From the NCBI RefSeq assembly GCF_009727055.1, contig NC_052352.1:23907512-23971511 (forward strand): a DNA stretch of 64,000 nt. The letters are read 5' to 3'. Origin of the DNA: Benincasa hispida. Taxonomy: Eukaryota; Streptophyta; Magnoliopsida; Cucurbitales; Cucurbitaceae. Positions 47,301 through 60,059 of this stretch are shown piece after piece. How positions within the stretch are numbered: the stretch's first letter is position 1; every line of letters starts with the position of its first letter. A program made the position numbers and the translations under genes. The notes under the pieces are model-generated. The model was not told where the DNA came from, searched no databases, and saw only the letters and a list, made by a program, of their open reading frames with translations.

Positions 47301-50100
47301 TTTCCCATAGCTAACAAATGGTTCTATATCATTTATTAGTGGTGGTAGAGTGGTAGATTAAGGTAGATACAAGTCCTTTAATAATAAGAAAATCCAATAA
47401 AATATCGTAGAATCTATTTTAAAGACTTCGATCTAATCAATACGGTTTATAAAAGTAAATTAGCTATATGTTGAAAATGATGTATTTAGTCAAGCAAACT
47501 TATCATGTACATAAAAATAGGTGGAGAGATATACACAAAATATATATCATAAACTTATAGTATCTGATTCTAAGAAAAAAAAATATTGACCATAACATGT
47601 TAAGAGTAAAATAACCATTAGAATAATGAGTAGAATCACCCCATAATCTACAAAAATCATTAGGTATATGAAAATGACGAACAAGTATATATAATAATAG
47701 AAGAAAAGTAACAACAAACTTTATACACTTTTTTTGAGTGATATTTGATCTTCAATCATGCGCAGTCATAATTGACTTAACATATGACTACATCACAAAA
47801 GATCTTCTCCCATCCTCTCAAACTTTTTTACTCAATTCATGGTTCAATCAAAGTCAACTTTCTCATAGTAGTTACCTTATGAAAGTTGAGTGCAATATAA
47901 ACTAAAAAGAGACATTTTATCATGCAATTTTAAAAACACATGAGTCAGTATAAAACTATAAATAAATCTTATACTTTATCATTTAATTGTCGCATTTTAA
48001 AATTGAAATAAAGTTGGGGTATAAAATTTGAGTGTGGTGATGGAAATGAAGAAATAGTTTGTGCAATTATGATCCAATGAGGTTGGGATCATGGGATATG
48101 GAATAAATAATTAAAAGGAAAAAAAAAATGTATTAGAAAAATATTACAAGAGTCAACTGGAAATTATAGTAGGATATAATTAATTAAATTTAATTTTAAA
48201 ATAATAATAATAGAAAGGGGTGTGAGGAGCACGCGCGGGAATGGGGAGAGGAAGAGGGGGATTGGATTGGGAAGTGGGAAAAAAGGACACAGCTTTTAAA
48301 ACAGTTTGAGTGAATCTAAGCAACAAAGGCTGAAGTCGAAGCAACGTTGTGAAACCCAGAAAAGTTTTTTTTTTAAGAATCCTATGTTTCCGAATCTACC
48401 ATTACCACATAACCAAATCTTCCTTTTCTCACTCTCATCAGCACCCTCTTCTAAACCTATCCTTTTTCTTCTAAAATGGTAGTCATCTCAATAAACTCAT
48501 GCCAACCAAGACGGTCTAAACCCACGAAACACTACGGGTCCACCGTCGTTGAGAGGAGTATGTAAAAATCTTGATCGTAGGGATGGTCGAGTCCAGCCCT
48601 CGTCGATTTCACATAAGTAGTAATGGACAAGTTAAGCTGATTGTAAATGCCATCTCAACATTCCCACTCATTATATAAGATAACAACTTGAAATCAACTT
48701 TTAGAATAATGGCTTTTAACTGTTTAATGGTTAATCTCTCTCAAATTTGTATAATTTTTAAAATTCCCTAAACGTCCCAAAAGTCATTTACTTCCAATTC
48801 CGACAGCCACTAATCATCACCGCCAACAATTATTATTTCATAGTATTTTATTGTTTTCTTTATAATAGTTCGACATTAATAATGATACTTTTAGTATATA
48901 AAAAACCATCCAAACTTTTATATAAAGAATACTATAGAGAAATAGTTGTGAAATACATGAATATTAATGAATTTTTCAAAAACATTTTATTTTCAAGTGA
49001 ATTCAAATAGGCTAATAATGTTATATGAGCCAAGTGCATTAGATTTAGGACCATAAAACACTGGTGGAATGAAATAGTTCGTACTTTTTTTTCTTTTTTT
49101 CTTTATATATATATATATATATATGGGAGAGTGAAAAGGAAAAAGTAATTTTTGCATGAGTTAAAAGAGAAGATGGTATTGTGAAATACAAGGGGAGTAG
49201 GTTCCAAAGAGTTCACGAGTTCTTTAACCCTAAAGTTATGCTTTTATTCAACAAAAAAGTTAAAGGCCTGATATCAGCTTCCCTTTTTAAACATCATTGG
49301 GAAAACCCACAATCTTTTCTCATCATTTTAATTCTCTCCAATTACTTAATTAGTTCTCTCTTTGTTTCTTTCCATTCAATGGCATTTCTTTAATTAAAAG
49401 AAGAAAAAAAAACACAATTATATAGAACGGCCGCATCCATCGATTCAATTTGATGTTTTTATTGCAAAACAGTTGCAATAATATTCAAAAAAATAAAAAT
49501 AAAAATCTTATTGTTTATACGTAATAAGTCTAATGGCCCATACATGACATGGACTGAGATCAATAAGTACTTAATAATAATTACAACATAAGTACGTTTT
49601 TCAAAAAGTTGTACAATTTATAGTTTATGATGGGTTTTCATTTCACAAATAACCACTAATACAAATATTCTCCTTTTGTCAAATGACACATATGTTTAAA
49701 TATGCAACTCACTTAATTTGCAACTAAATAAAAAATGTAACTCTGTATCAAATTTTGTTATTAATGTAATATAATATTAAAAATAAGGTTGAATTACAAA
49801 TTTAATTTTTGAAATTTGAAAAAAAAAAAGTTAAAATTTAGTCTCTATCATTTTAAAAGTTAATATTTAGTTGTTATGATTTAATAAATCTTCATAAGTG
49901 GTCTATATGATTCAATAAAATCTGTTGGTGCCACATGAATTCTTTGTAAGAGTTTTATAAGACTAATTTTTTTTTTTAGTTATTTAAGAAGTATATATGT
50001 TTTTAATTGATATTTATGTGATATTTTCGTAATATTGAGATTTGGACATTTGAAGCATGTGATGTAATTATATTAATATAGAAGAAACGGAGAAAAAAAA
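44317..50100. other. Long intergenic DNA without supported genes
   Basis: I found no gene. It has a 42 bp tandem duplication (44582-44665), TA microsatellites (about 45721-45740 and 49107-49122) and A- or T-rich tracts. The 101-residue open frame at 46415-46720 has no recognisable domain. The segment 45800-46760 has a different, less AT-rich composition and may be an old unidentified element. Confidence 0.55.
44582..44665. repeat. 42 bp tandem duplication
   Basis: TTCTATTCTAGCATC and the following bases recur at exactly 42 bp spacing (44582 and 44624) with almost no differences. A third, shorter resemblance (TCCATTCTAGTCTCTAAATTT) follows. Confidence 0.9.
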
Positions 50101-50770
50101 GATTTACCGGGAGAGAAAAAAGAGAGAGGTGGGGGGAAAAAGGAAAAATGAAAAGGAAGGAGGGGTGAAAGCGTGAAAGAGAGTAATAAATGGGTTGCTT
50201 CCAAAATTGGCGATAGAATTTGGGGGTTGACAGAGAATCAAGTGGCAGTAGATTTTCAGAGATTTGGGGGTGAGAGTGGTCCCCAAGAAAAGGTGGTCCC
50301 ATCACAGCTAAGACGACGTGGCAGTGCCGAATCTGATCACACCGTACACGTAGCATGATGGAAAAGACCTAAGCCCCCAACCTCCATGTCCACACTATAC
50401 ATCATTTATTTCATTTCTCACTTTGTCTTCTTCTCCACTTCCCCCCATTGACCAACCATTTTTTTCTTCTTATTCTTTTTTTTATTATTAGTATTATTTA
50501 AAAAGAAAAAAAGAAAAAAAGAAAAAAGAAAAAACCTTGTGGGCCCCCCTTCGCCTAGATACGCTTGACGTCATCTCTTACCATTTTCCAGAACCATAAT
50601 GCCCAAATCACACTTTTATACTCGGCACGTGCTTTCCACGCCCCCCTGCTTTCTTTCTTTCTCATGCATAATTCATTCCCAATTTTTTACCAATCAAACA
50701 CCCCCCCTAATTCCACCTAATTATGGTCATTGCCTCCATTATATTAACGGACTGATTTGGGCTCCACAAT
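50101..50770. promoter_or_regulatory. Promoter-like region with a cluster of ACGT-core elements
   Basis: Four ACGT-core sites lie within about 320 bp: ACGTGGC (50316-50322), TACACGTA (50345-50352), TGACGTCA (50566-50573) and CACGTG in GCACGTGC (50626-50631). Such sites bind plant bZIP and bHLH factors. The region is richer in G and C than its surroundings. No gene can be seen next to it in either direction, so the target is unknown. Confidence 0.4.
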
Positions 50771-51470
50771 AGAATGCTGATAGCTATCGGTGATAATTTT
50801 CGATTTGAGAAGTATGCTATTGGTTGCTATCGTTGTTAGTTGCAATCAGTGATTACTTTCAATTTAATAAATGTACTATCTATTGTTATAATTAATAGCT
50901 ATTATGAATTGCTATCTATGATGTTCCTATTAGTAAATAACACTAATAGCTATTAGTGATAGCAACTGATAGCTACTATCAGCGACAACTTTCAATTCGA
51001 GAAATATGCTATCAATTGCTATAATTGATAACTGTTATTAATGATACTGCTATTAGTTATAACTTTCAATTTTAGAAATTGGCTATCAGTTGCTATCAAT
51101 GATCGCCAAATAGTGGTTATTGTTTATATGTTTCTATCAATGATAATGTTTTGATATGTTTCTATCGAGGCCTTTTGATTGATTTGTTGATACATGTGAC
51201 ATGTTTGTATGTCGTTATTGATGCATATGGATATAGAATGATATCCTTCTATATTGATAGTCATAGAGGATATCATTGATAGCTATTGTTAGTGATATAT
51301 TTCTATTACTATCAATGTAAAGATATCACTAGTAGTATTTATGTATTGTGTAATGTAGTATCTGAGATGAAATGATTCCTCAAGATTGTTTGATCGTGCA
51401 TAAAAGTTTTCACTGATAGCATGATATCATAATATTACTGATAACATGCTATCCATGATAACATTTTATC
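50771..51470. repeat. Degenerate TATC/GATA-rich repeat
   Basis: Words such as GATAGCTATT and TGCTATCAGTTGCTAT recur throughout. TTTCAATTT-GAGAAATATGCTATC-like units start near 50806, 50859, 50986 and 51064. Unit spacing is uneven. I recall similar repeats from cucurbit genomes. Confidence 0.7.
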
Positions 51471-51760
51471 AAGGGAAGAAAATAAAAAAAGAAAAATAAA
51501 CTAGAGAAATGAAAGAAAATAAAAAAAAGAAAAAAAATCGGAGAAAGAAAAAAAAAATATAAAAAATCAGAGAAAGGAAATAAAATTTTAAAAATAAAAA
51601 TTCAGACAAAGAAAATAAAATAAAAATGAGAAACATAAAGAAAATAAAAAAATGGAAGAAAGGAAAGAAAAAATTAGAGAAGATGAAAGATTTTTTTTAA
51701 AAAAAAAAAAGAAAAAAAAAGACATGTAACAAGATAAGGGAGGACAAAATTGAAAATTAG
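51471..51760. repeat. A-rich low-complexity tract
   Basis: Nearly all A and G with scattered T; GAAAATAAAAAA-type words repeat. No other content was seen. Confidence 0.85.
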
Positions 51761-53000
51761 AAAAATTTAAAAGTTGACTGGTCTAACACTTTCATATTTG
51801 CAAATATTTAAAATAGCTATTATATTTTTAGATTTTTCTCCCAAAACCCATGTTTAAACTGAGTATCTTGGGCCTAATATGTAACAACAAACTCATTTAC
51901 TTCCCAAAGTTTTCAATCCAATCATCTTTTCTTTTGTTTTTACACTTCACTAACCCACTTTTAGTCCGTCCTTGATTTCTCACTCATTTCAAAACTTCTA
52001 TGATTTTCGGTAATCTTAATTGCATTTCAGCCTCCTAAGCAATCCCTAAGTTTTCATTCACATTTTAAATTTGATGTTATTTTTTCTCATTTAGTCCTTT
52101 TCCATTCAAAAATTATTTCTTATGTTTAGTAGTATGTTTCCTAGTTAAATACACACAATTAATTATTCATTGAGCTCCCATCAAGAATGAGGAGAGAATG
52201 CTATCTACAAAATATCTCTATACATCAAATAACAAGTTTGAGAGGATATCAAATTTACGAAAGCATTAACAACTTTATTCTCCTACCTGTGAATGTGACA
52301 AAAGTGATCGGCTAATTTAATAGTATTCTCAAACATAAATAAATAAATAAATAAATATATATTCTCAATGAAAATATAAATTTAATCAAATGAAGACACT
52401 TTATTATTAGGGAACTCGATAATCTTCAAAGAATCAGACCCCACTCCAAGTGGCAGATTTGCCTGACCACTCCGACTCAACATCTTTCAGCTCCTCTAGC
52501 AATAGCATCAACTTCTAAGAAGCTAATACCTCAATGTTTTGAAATTTTAAATATTTGATGTAAAAAATTTATATGCAAATATTCAAATTGCCCATGTTAT
52601 ATATTTTATATTAGATGCTTTGTAAAAAAAATGTAATGCTTATATCTTTCGAAAAAAAAAAATACTTATATATTAGGGGGTGTTTGGAGCAATGATTATC
52701 ATCAAAATATAATAATCATCTCTTGCTACAATAAAAACTATTTCAAAACCTCAAATTAACTACAATAAATACTATTTCAAAACTCTAATTTGATACGGTA
52801 TTTACTATTTATTACCGTTTTTAATATTTTATATTCATTATTTTTTAAAATTATTTGCTATAGTGTTAACTAATTTCTTTCCAAACTAAAATAGTTTACA
52901 CATCAAATACATAGAAATCATAAATACAAACCATTTCCAAGTATTTATTTTTCTAAAAAATTAAAAACAGTAAAAAGTAATTGAGATGTTTAGTTAAAGG

Positions 53001-53038
53001 TTTTTTTTTTTTTTTGGGGGGGGGGGGGGGGGTGGGGG
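53001..53038. repeat. Homopolymer switch T15 to G17
   Basis: Fifteen T are followed directly by 17 G, one T and five more G. Such a G run can fold into quadruplex structures and is a frequent assembly weak point. Confidence 0.95.
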
Positions 53039-54164
53039 TAAGGAAAAAGAAAAAATAACTAATATCCAATGGCAATATATATATTTTATACTTTTACTGA
53101 CAGTCCAAGTATCAATCACTTTGACTATCTTTAACGTTAATATAGAAATTTGACTTATAGGACAGGGCTTTTTATATTAAATATGTAGTTTTGTCCATAT
53201 TGCATACTTCCTTTTAAATTTCAATACAACCTTTTAAAACTTTTCAATTTTGTCTTTTTCTGTATAAAAAATTTATTTAAACCTGGGCGTTTTCTTCAAT
53301 CATATTGAAAATCAAAGTTTATCGCTTAACCGCTAAATTACGTTTTGCGAGTGTGATGAATATATTATTTGACTAAGTATGGAAGTCACCGTATGGAATA
53401 GTCCATTATGAAGTGAATTGAAGTCAATAAGTACTATAAAGACTGATCTAGTCAAGAAAGACAAAGGCTGAGCCATAACTTCATACAAATTTGACCTATG
53501 GGTTGGCCATGAATTTTTTGTTTTTTTGTTTTTAAAACCAGCTACATATGGTTGGATTCACGAATGAAGTAATCCAACAACACGTAACTATCAAACTAAA
53601 TTAGTAACAGCCAAATTAATCACCTAAATGAGTAATTAACCAAGTGACTGTTACAACGATATCTTAACCTAAGCAAAAGTGCATAATAATATACATTCAA
53701 GATCCGCTAAGAATACTTTGAGTTCTCAACTTTATTCCTCTATAAATTTGATTATTGGAGTGTTAATGGCTAAGTAACACACCAATTTAATTATTTTACC
53801 ATTGATATCAAACTCAAGTATGAACAAACACAATAATATTATTTAAAACAAGTAATTTTTTTTTCAACAAATGAAATTATTATGAATTAAGATCACAAGA
53901 AATGAGTATGTTTTAAATATGTCAATAATTAATTGAATAAAAGAGAGATTAAATATCTGTAATATGAGTGGAGAAATTATATAATTAAGACAAACAATAG
54001 AGCATGGTATAATGAAAAAAGAATGGTAATAAAACTAGAACAAATAAACATCTCTAATGATTAACATATCCACCGTCGTATCAATCAGTCAACAAAACTA
54101 CACATCTGGATGAAAATAGTACTAAAAAAAAAGAAATAAAACATGTATAAAAAATGGGATAATA

Positions 54165-54275
54165 AGAATAAGAAAGGGGGAAGAGATGGTGGGGAAGGGG
54201 AAAAGGTGGGGCCTAAGATGGAAATAAATGAGAAATAAGAGGGGGGGAATAGAAAAAGAAAAAGAAAAAGGGGGT
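54165..54275. repeat. Polypurine tract
   Basis: Mostly G and A on the plus strand, with GAAAAAGAAAAAGAAAAAGGGGG near its end. The open frame on the other strand here is a by-product of the composition. Confidence 0.8.
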
Positions 54276-57200
54276 GTACAGAAAAAGAACTGTTGAAGGG
54301 CACGCGAGGGGTACTAACACAGAAACATGATAACATGATCATTAAAGAGCTTTGCATACACCACCTTTCACATCTCTCAGATTACAATATCATCTCTCTT
54401 TTCAACCGTCCAGATTTCATTTTCTTCTTTTTTCCTTACATCCTCACCCTCCATTTTGATCATGCCAGATCTTTGACCCCACCATTACCCTTTTCCTCAA
54501 GTCAAACCCTAACCCAAATACCACTCTTCTTCTTCCCTTTTTTTCCCTTTTTAACCTTAGGTAAAGTAAAAAGTAAAAAGTAAATATTGCATCCCTGATC
54601 CCTCCCACACGGGCGTTTAATTTCTTTTCTTATATTTTTGTTTCTTTCACCAATTTCATTATTACTCACTTGCACGTGAAACCAATCAATTTTTTTATGT
54701 ATTTTTTTTTCTTTTTTTTTTATTAAAGATATTGTAATTAAAATGTGAGATAAGAGAATTAAACCTCTAACTTTGAGATCGATAGTATAAGTATTATGCC
54801 AGTTGAGTTATATTATATTCTAATTTTGAGGTCAATAGTAATACAACCTCTTACTTGCATGTGAAACCAATCAATTTTTAATGTTTTAATTACTATTTTT
54901 GTTTTTTTGTTTCTTTTTTTAATTTTTCATTTTGATTCATGTACATTCACCTTGCTAATCATTTTAATAATCTACTTTTAATAGTACAATAATCGACATA
55001 TACGATTTGAGAGTGTATTTAACAACTCTCTCTATAAGTACATGTAGTTTGAAAAAAAGCTAGAAATATATTAACAAACTAGTATTTAAACCATAATTTT
55101 TAGTTTTATTTCCATTTTTGTCTTATTTCACTTTTTAGTATGTGAAATTGCAAAACCCATTTTTGAATTATTTACCTCTTGTTTGGTAACCATTTCATTT
55201 TGTGTTTTCTATTTTTAAAGATTAAGTTTATAAACACTACATCACCTCTAAATTCCTTAATTTATAATCTAATTTTTACCAGTAATTTAAAAAATCAAGC
55301 CAATTTTTTTTTTTAAAAAAGTAGAGGTTAAAACTTACTTTTATTTTTGAAAATTTAATTAAAAATTCGACAATTGTACTTCAGAAATATGTAAGATTTA
55401 ATTTTAAAAAACAAAAAACAAAAAACAAAATAATTATCAAACGGGAATTTAAATATTGTTATAATCATGATATTGAGCTTTTGATTTGATTAAACTTCTC
55501 TATAACATTGTAACATGTTGGGTTTTGGCAAATTTTTTGAAGAGACAAATTTAAACAGTAAAAATGAACGGAAAAGTCACGAGTTTCAATTCTAAATGGG
55601 GTATTGAAAGTAATACATGATACATAATTAAATGACCTTATGATTTTGGTTTCAAAATTTTTAATTAGAAACACTTTCAAGTTTAAGTATGTTAACTTAA
55701 GTTAAATTTTATTTTCATATTTTCTAATTTGAGTGTTGAGAAAATGAGTGATACAAACATTTTAAAAAAATGTTTCCATAATTAGTATCAAGAGAGAAAA
55801 TTCAATCTGATTACAACAACACAGTGAATTTTATTTTTGAAATGAGTAACAAGTTATCTCTAGTTTTATATAGTTTTTCACGTAAATTATTGTTTTTTCT
55901 CGGTTTTTTTTAATATATTCTAAAAATTCTCAATTATTCTCGTAGTAAAAGTGTTGTTTCCCCCCCACATGAAATAGACTAATAAATAAACAACATTTCT
56001 CAAATTGTTGACCCTACGAACGACCCATCTAAGAGAGTAGTGGTGTAGGGAAAATGATTATTGTTATTAACCTACAAAAGTTTATATTTCGTGGGCTCCA
56101 CAAACATATGCTTGGTCAATTTACAAATTATGTACAAAAATATATGGTTAATCGCGGTTCAACACTATAATTAATTGTTACTTTTTTTTTTGTTAAAAAA
56201 AAAAAACACTATAATGAATTGTTTATATATAAAAATTAGAATCTGTTTGAATCTCTTGAAAACATTATAAGAAAACGTTTCAAGTACTAAAAAGTGAGCT
56301 TTGACAATTTGATAATGAATCAAATAATATTCCTTGTATGATTGACTGAATATACAATGTATTGGCACACAAAAAAAGGTTGGATATTGATAAAATTTGC
56401 TAAATCTGGTGTAAAATGGACAAAAACTACATTAGAGTGGATATGGTACTTTTTGATACAATGATATGTCAAATTTATACCACATTCATTGATAAATAGA
56501 ACATGGGAAGATAACGAAAGAAACGAGAGGATGGGAAGATATATAGGTATTAAGAAAAGGAAAAAATAAATATGTAAAAAGAAATGATGAGTGCTTATCT
56601 TTAGAGAGTCACATCCAAGCAAACCTAACTTGAACTAATTATTTATGTGCACTTTATAGCTTATGATCGGCCACACTTAGATACTGTCTACTTGTTTGTG
56701 TGTGTGTGTGTGTTTTTTTTTTTTTAAATTTTCATTTAATTATTTAGAGAAAAAAATAAAAATAAATCTTGGTAGAGATTTTCCACTATATAATAGTGAG
56801 TTGTTTGATTGAAATTTTAAAGCTTTAGAGGAAAAAGGTCAGTAGAGTTGGACCCATTGAAGAGACCTTTTATGTGGAAATGCTTTTGTAGATGAAGATG
56901 GATTTTTCTTTTTGATAGCTGTTGCCCATCTTCTTCTTGTTTTCTTTCTTTATTATTACTTATTTTGTCTATTATTTAAACAGAAAAGTCTTTCAACTTT
57001 TAAGCTGGTGCTTGGAATGGGCTGTTTGTTATGGGCTGGGCTGTAGTGGCTTTAGTGTTTTCTGAAAGCCCATAAACTTACTCGACAAACTACATGGGCT
57101 CGGATATCGGCCCAATCTAAGTATGGCTATTCCCATTAGTTGTTACCATTGGCAATTATATTCCTATGATGATCTTTTTCCGGTTAGAATTTGTGTATAA

Positions 57201-57998
57201 TTGCATATGAAATTTTTACTTGTTAGTCAAATATAATCTTGACTCAAAATAGATGAGTATCTTAAATTGAAAAATATTCAGGTGTGTTATAGTTAATATC
57301 TATCAACCCTATTCTTATTTCTTTATCAAAATATTTTTTATATTTGTGTATGTTATTAGAGTGAGATGTAATGTCCAAGTATTGCTCACTTGAATTTGTA
57401 TAGTTTTATATTTAAATGGTATAGAAAAATGGATTGCAAAAATTTAAGTATATAATATGTAATTTTTGAGGCTTTTAGGCACTTCAAAATCACTTGCACT
57501 CGTGCATTTTATTATGCAAAATTAACTTAATGTTATTTTACCATTTTTAAACCTAATTTTCATACAATTTCTGAAGAGATTTTATGTGATAATAGCTTCC
57601 TTCCAAATTTGCAATTTTGTTATAATAGACGTAATTAACAAGGCAAACCTTGCATCGAAAGTCATCTACACGCTTCTCCATATAAGTTTATCCAATGACT
57701 TAATTAATTGAAAAATATCATGATATGTAGAACATTTGAGCTTGGTTGGAAAAATTGAATACATTACGGGTAAAATTGAGAATTAACAATAAATTAAAAG
57801 TAAGCAGTTTAAGTGGAAAAATAAAAATAAAAAAAACGATGTTTAATTGTTTATACATTGAATTGTTCGTTCATTATGATTACAAGGCAAAAAATATATA
57901 TAAGTAGAAATCAAAACAGAACGAAACCCATATGACAATCAGATCGGTGGTAGGTATGGCAATTAGAACCCTAAGAACAGGACACAACAGAAATTGAT

Positions 57999-58649
57999 TT
58001 AAACGGGAAGAACCTTCTTGACGATCTCGTCACTAAGAGCTGCAATTTGAGCATCGAGGGATTTAATGGTTTCCACTTTCTGATTCTCCAAGTTCGCCAA
58101 TGCCTCCTGCAACTCCGCATCAATTTTCTTCCTCCCTTCCGCCAGTTTCTCCTCCACCTCCGCCTGAGTTTCCTTCTTCATCTTCGTAAGCGCCGCCGAA
58201 ATCTCCGCCCTAGCAGCCCTCATGACAGCGGCAGCTTGCTCGTCAAGCTGCTTGACCTCCTCGGAGGTGTCTTTGACGCTGTTGAGCTTCTCTTTAATGG
58301 CGGAGTCTCTTTCATCCATGAATTTACCCAGTGGGGAGAAGTAGATTTTGTCGAGAGCCACCATGAGAAGGAGGAATTGAGCCATCATGATTGGGAGAGT
58401 GAGGTTGAAGTCGAAGAGGGCGGCCTTCTCGATCTCTTCGGCGAGGGAAGGGGGAGCGAAGGAGAGGGATGTGGCGGCGAAGAGGGAGAGGGATTTGAGA
58501 GTAGAGGAGGAGAGAGAGATCGATTGGGGCTTTTTGAGGAATGATGGGATTAGGGCTAGGGTTTTGGGGATGGAGAATTTGGGGGTTTTGTTGGAGATGG
58601 AAAGAGGAGGGGAGAGGGGCTTGGAAGAGGCCATGATTACGTTCGCCAT
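57999..58649 (-). CDS. ATPG: Chloroplast ATP synthase subunit b' (CF0 subunit II), nuclear-encoded
   Basis: It forms, with subunit b, the peripheral stalk that holds the catalytic CF1 head against the CF0 ring in the thylakoid membrane. The ATG at 58649 gives 216 residues, close to the family's usual length. It has a strong context (GCCATGG), and MANVIMASS resembles known starts. An in-frame upstream extension begins only with a non-ATG codon. Residues 1-70 are Ser-rich and basic and make a chloroplast transit peptide plus a hydrophobic thylakoid-targeting part, with cleavage likely near LAEEIEKA. Residues 81-100 are one membrane helix ([20 protein letters not shown]). Residues about 108-205 form a charged coiled coil. 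It is a single-exon gene with no defects. Confidence 0.97.
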   Translation of the reverse strand: MANVIMASSKPLSPPLSISNKTPKFSIPKTLALIPSFLKKPQSISLSSSTLKSLSLFAATSLSFAPPSLAEEIEKAALFDFNLTLPIMMAQFLLLMVALDKIYFSPLGKFMDERDSAIKEKLNSVKDTSEEVKQLDEQAAAVMRAARAEISAALTKMKKETQAEVEEKLAEGRKKIDAELQEALANLENQKVETIKSLDAQIAALSDEIVKKVLPV

Positions 58650-58840
58650 GGCTGCGTGGAGATGGAGGTTTTGGAGGTTTGAGGAAGATGACAATGGCGG
58701 ATTGAGAAATGGGGTTAAGATTGGGAGAAGGAATGGGGATTTTTCTATCTACATTCTACAATCTGCATTCTTCGCCACACAATTTGATAAGGCTGTGCTT
58801 GCTTCGCCACCAACTGGGACAACAGATTCGGATTTTTCCT

Positions 58841-58846
58841 CACGTG
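58841..58846. promoter_or_regulatory. G-box CACGTG upstream of ATPG
   Basis: A palindromic CACGTG about 190 bases before the ATPG start codon. G-boxes are common in promoters of light-regulated photosynthesis genes. Function here is inferred. Confidence 0.5.
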
Positions 58847-58871
58847 CCATGCGCGTGCCTGTGGAATTAAT

Positions 58872-58921
58872 TGGGCCGGTTTGTTTTCCATCGTATGTTA
58901 GCCTTTTCTTTTCTGAGCCCA
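58872..58921. promoter_or_regulatory. Two site-II-like elements between ATPG and the tRNA
   Basis: TGGGCC at 58872-58877 and AGCCCA (TGGGCT on the other strand) at 58916-58921. TGGGCY elements are bound by TCP factors in many housekeeping and organelle-protein genes. Confidence 0.45.
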
Positions 58922-58973
58922 ATTCCTTCTAATTTATACTTTAATGGTTTAACTACTATTTCCCTCTCAATAC

Positions 58974-58974
<1 letters not shown>

Positions 58975-59054
<80 letters not shown>
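58975..59054 (+). tRNA. tRNA-Leu (anticodon UAG)
   Basis: Delivers leucine for CUA codons in cytosolic translation. The 80-base gene folds into a cloverleaf. The acceptor arms GACAGTT and AGCTGTC pair with one G-U. The anticodon stem CCAGA/TCTGG encloses the loop TTTAGGC with anticodon TAG. A long variable arm (TCCGAAAGGGC region) marks a leucine-type class II tRNA, and the T arm GTGGG/CCCAC holds TTCAAAT. The A box TGGCCGAGTGG and B box GGTTCAAATCC serve RNA polymerase III. There is no intron. A T run follows as terminator, and CAA words lie just upstream. Confidence 0.97.
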
Positions 59055-59055
<1 letters not shown>

Positions 59056-59057
59056 TT

Positions 59058-59080
59058 CCTTTTTTTTTTTTTTTTTTTTT
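59058..59080 (+). terminator. RNA polymerase III terminator of tRNA-Leu
   Basis: A long uninterrupted T run begins four bases after the tRNA. Four or more T are enough for RNA polymerase III to stop. Confidence 0.9.
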
Positions 59081-60059
59081 TAACAGATAATTCCCACAAA
59101 TTTATTTTCGGCAAGCTCGGAATTTCTATTTTATAACTTGCTAACAAATCTCGAATTATATAATTAAAAATTAAACCATTGTTAAATTACCAAAAAAAAG
59201 AAAAAAGCAAAAAAGAGGTTTCATCTTGTTTGAAAAAGGCTCTTATTTAATATTATGATAAATTTATATCTCTAAAATTTTGGAAGTTTTACCATTTAAA
59301 TTTTAAATTAATAATTGTATCAATTTAAATTCTTTATTATATTTTATTTGGATACTTATGAGAGTTTAAGATTTAAATTGATATATTTAAGAAAGTTCAA
59401 TGTTTAGATAGATACACTTATGAAAATTCAATGGTTGAATCGATACAATTATTAGTTTAGAGTTTAAATTGATAAAAAAATTGAGACAATTATTAGTTTG
59501 GAATATAGGGTTTAAATTGATAAAATTATTAGTCTAGGGCTTAAATTGATACGACCAAAAGGTTTAAAGGTATAAATTGATATTTACCCTTAATATACAT
59601 TAACTTCTACTTTCATAATTATTTCAAATTTATCATTAGGGTAAAACATTAATTAATTATAGTAAAAAAAATAGACTCCGTTTGATTACGATTTCGTTTT
59701 TATTTTTATTTTTCTAAAGATTTATGCTTATTTCCTCCAAAATTCTTGACTATAGTTTTCATCTTTCTTAAATAAAATATTAATCGAGTTATTAGACAAA
59801 TTGTAAAAACAAAAACAAGTTAAAAAAAACTATGGCCTCGTTTGGTAGCCATTTAATTTTTTATTTAATTTTTTTTTTTTTTTTTAAATTTAGCCTATAA
59901 ACACTATTTCCACCTCTAAAATTTTTTCCTTTGTTATCTACCTAGGTTACAAAAAAAAAAAAAAAAAAAAAAAGTCAAAATTTGAAAACTAAAAAAAATA
60001 GGCTCCGTTTGGCAACAATTTTATTTCATACTTTTGATTTTTGAAAGTTAAACCTATTT
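59081..60059. repeat. AT-rich intergenic DNA with short degenerate repeats
   Basis: ATTAGTTTAG-like words followed by TTAAATTGATA recur at 59451, 59492 and 59528, about 40 bp apart. Long T and A runs occur near 59870-59885 and 59950-59975. No gene was seen. Confidence 0.65.

Larger units (their letters stand above)
51761..57998. other. Long intergenic DNA without supported genes
   Basis: Nothing coding was recognised. Notable tracts are T15 followed by G17 (53001-53032), a purine-only zone (about 54165-54275), and TG repeats (about 56694-56714). At 57015-57115 five TGGGCY or GGCCCA words cluster. Confidence 0.55.

Noticed and set aside
54085..54583. Open frames around the polypurine tract
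   Set aside because: Low-complexity Phe/Ser/Pro-rich translations of a purine or pyrimidine tract; no domain.
57999..58649. Plastid DNA insertion in the nucleus
   Set aside because: The b' subunit is nuclear-encoded in plants, and this copy has a transit peptide.
58650..58694. Longer ATPG product starting at 58694
   Set aside because: The codon there is TTG. The next in-frame ATG at 58649 has a strong context and fits the known family start.
58047..58932. Plus-strand open frames of 165 and 181 residues
   Set aside because: They lie antisense to the ATPG gene and its promoter, follow its codon bias, and have no domain.
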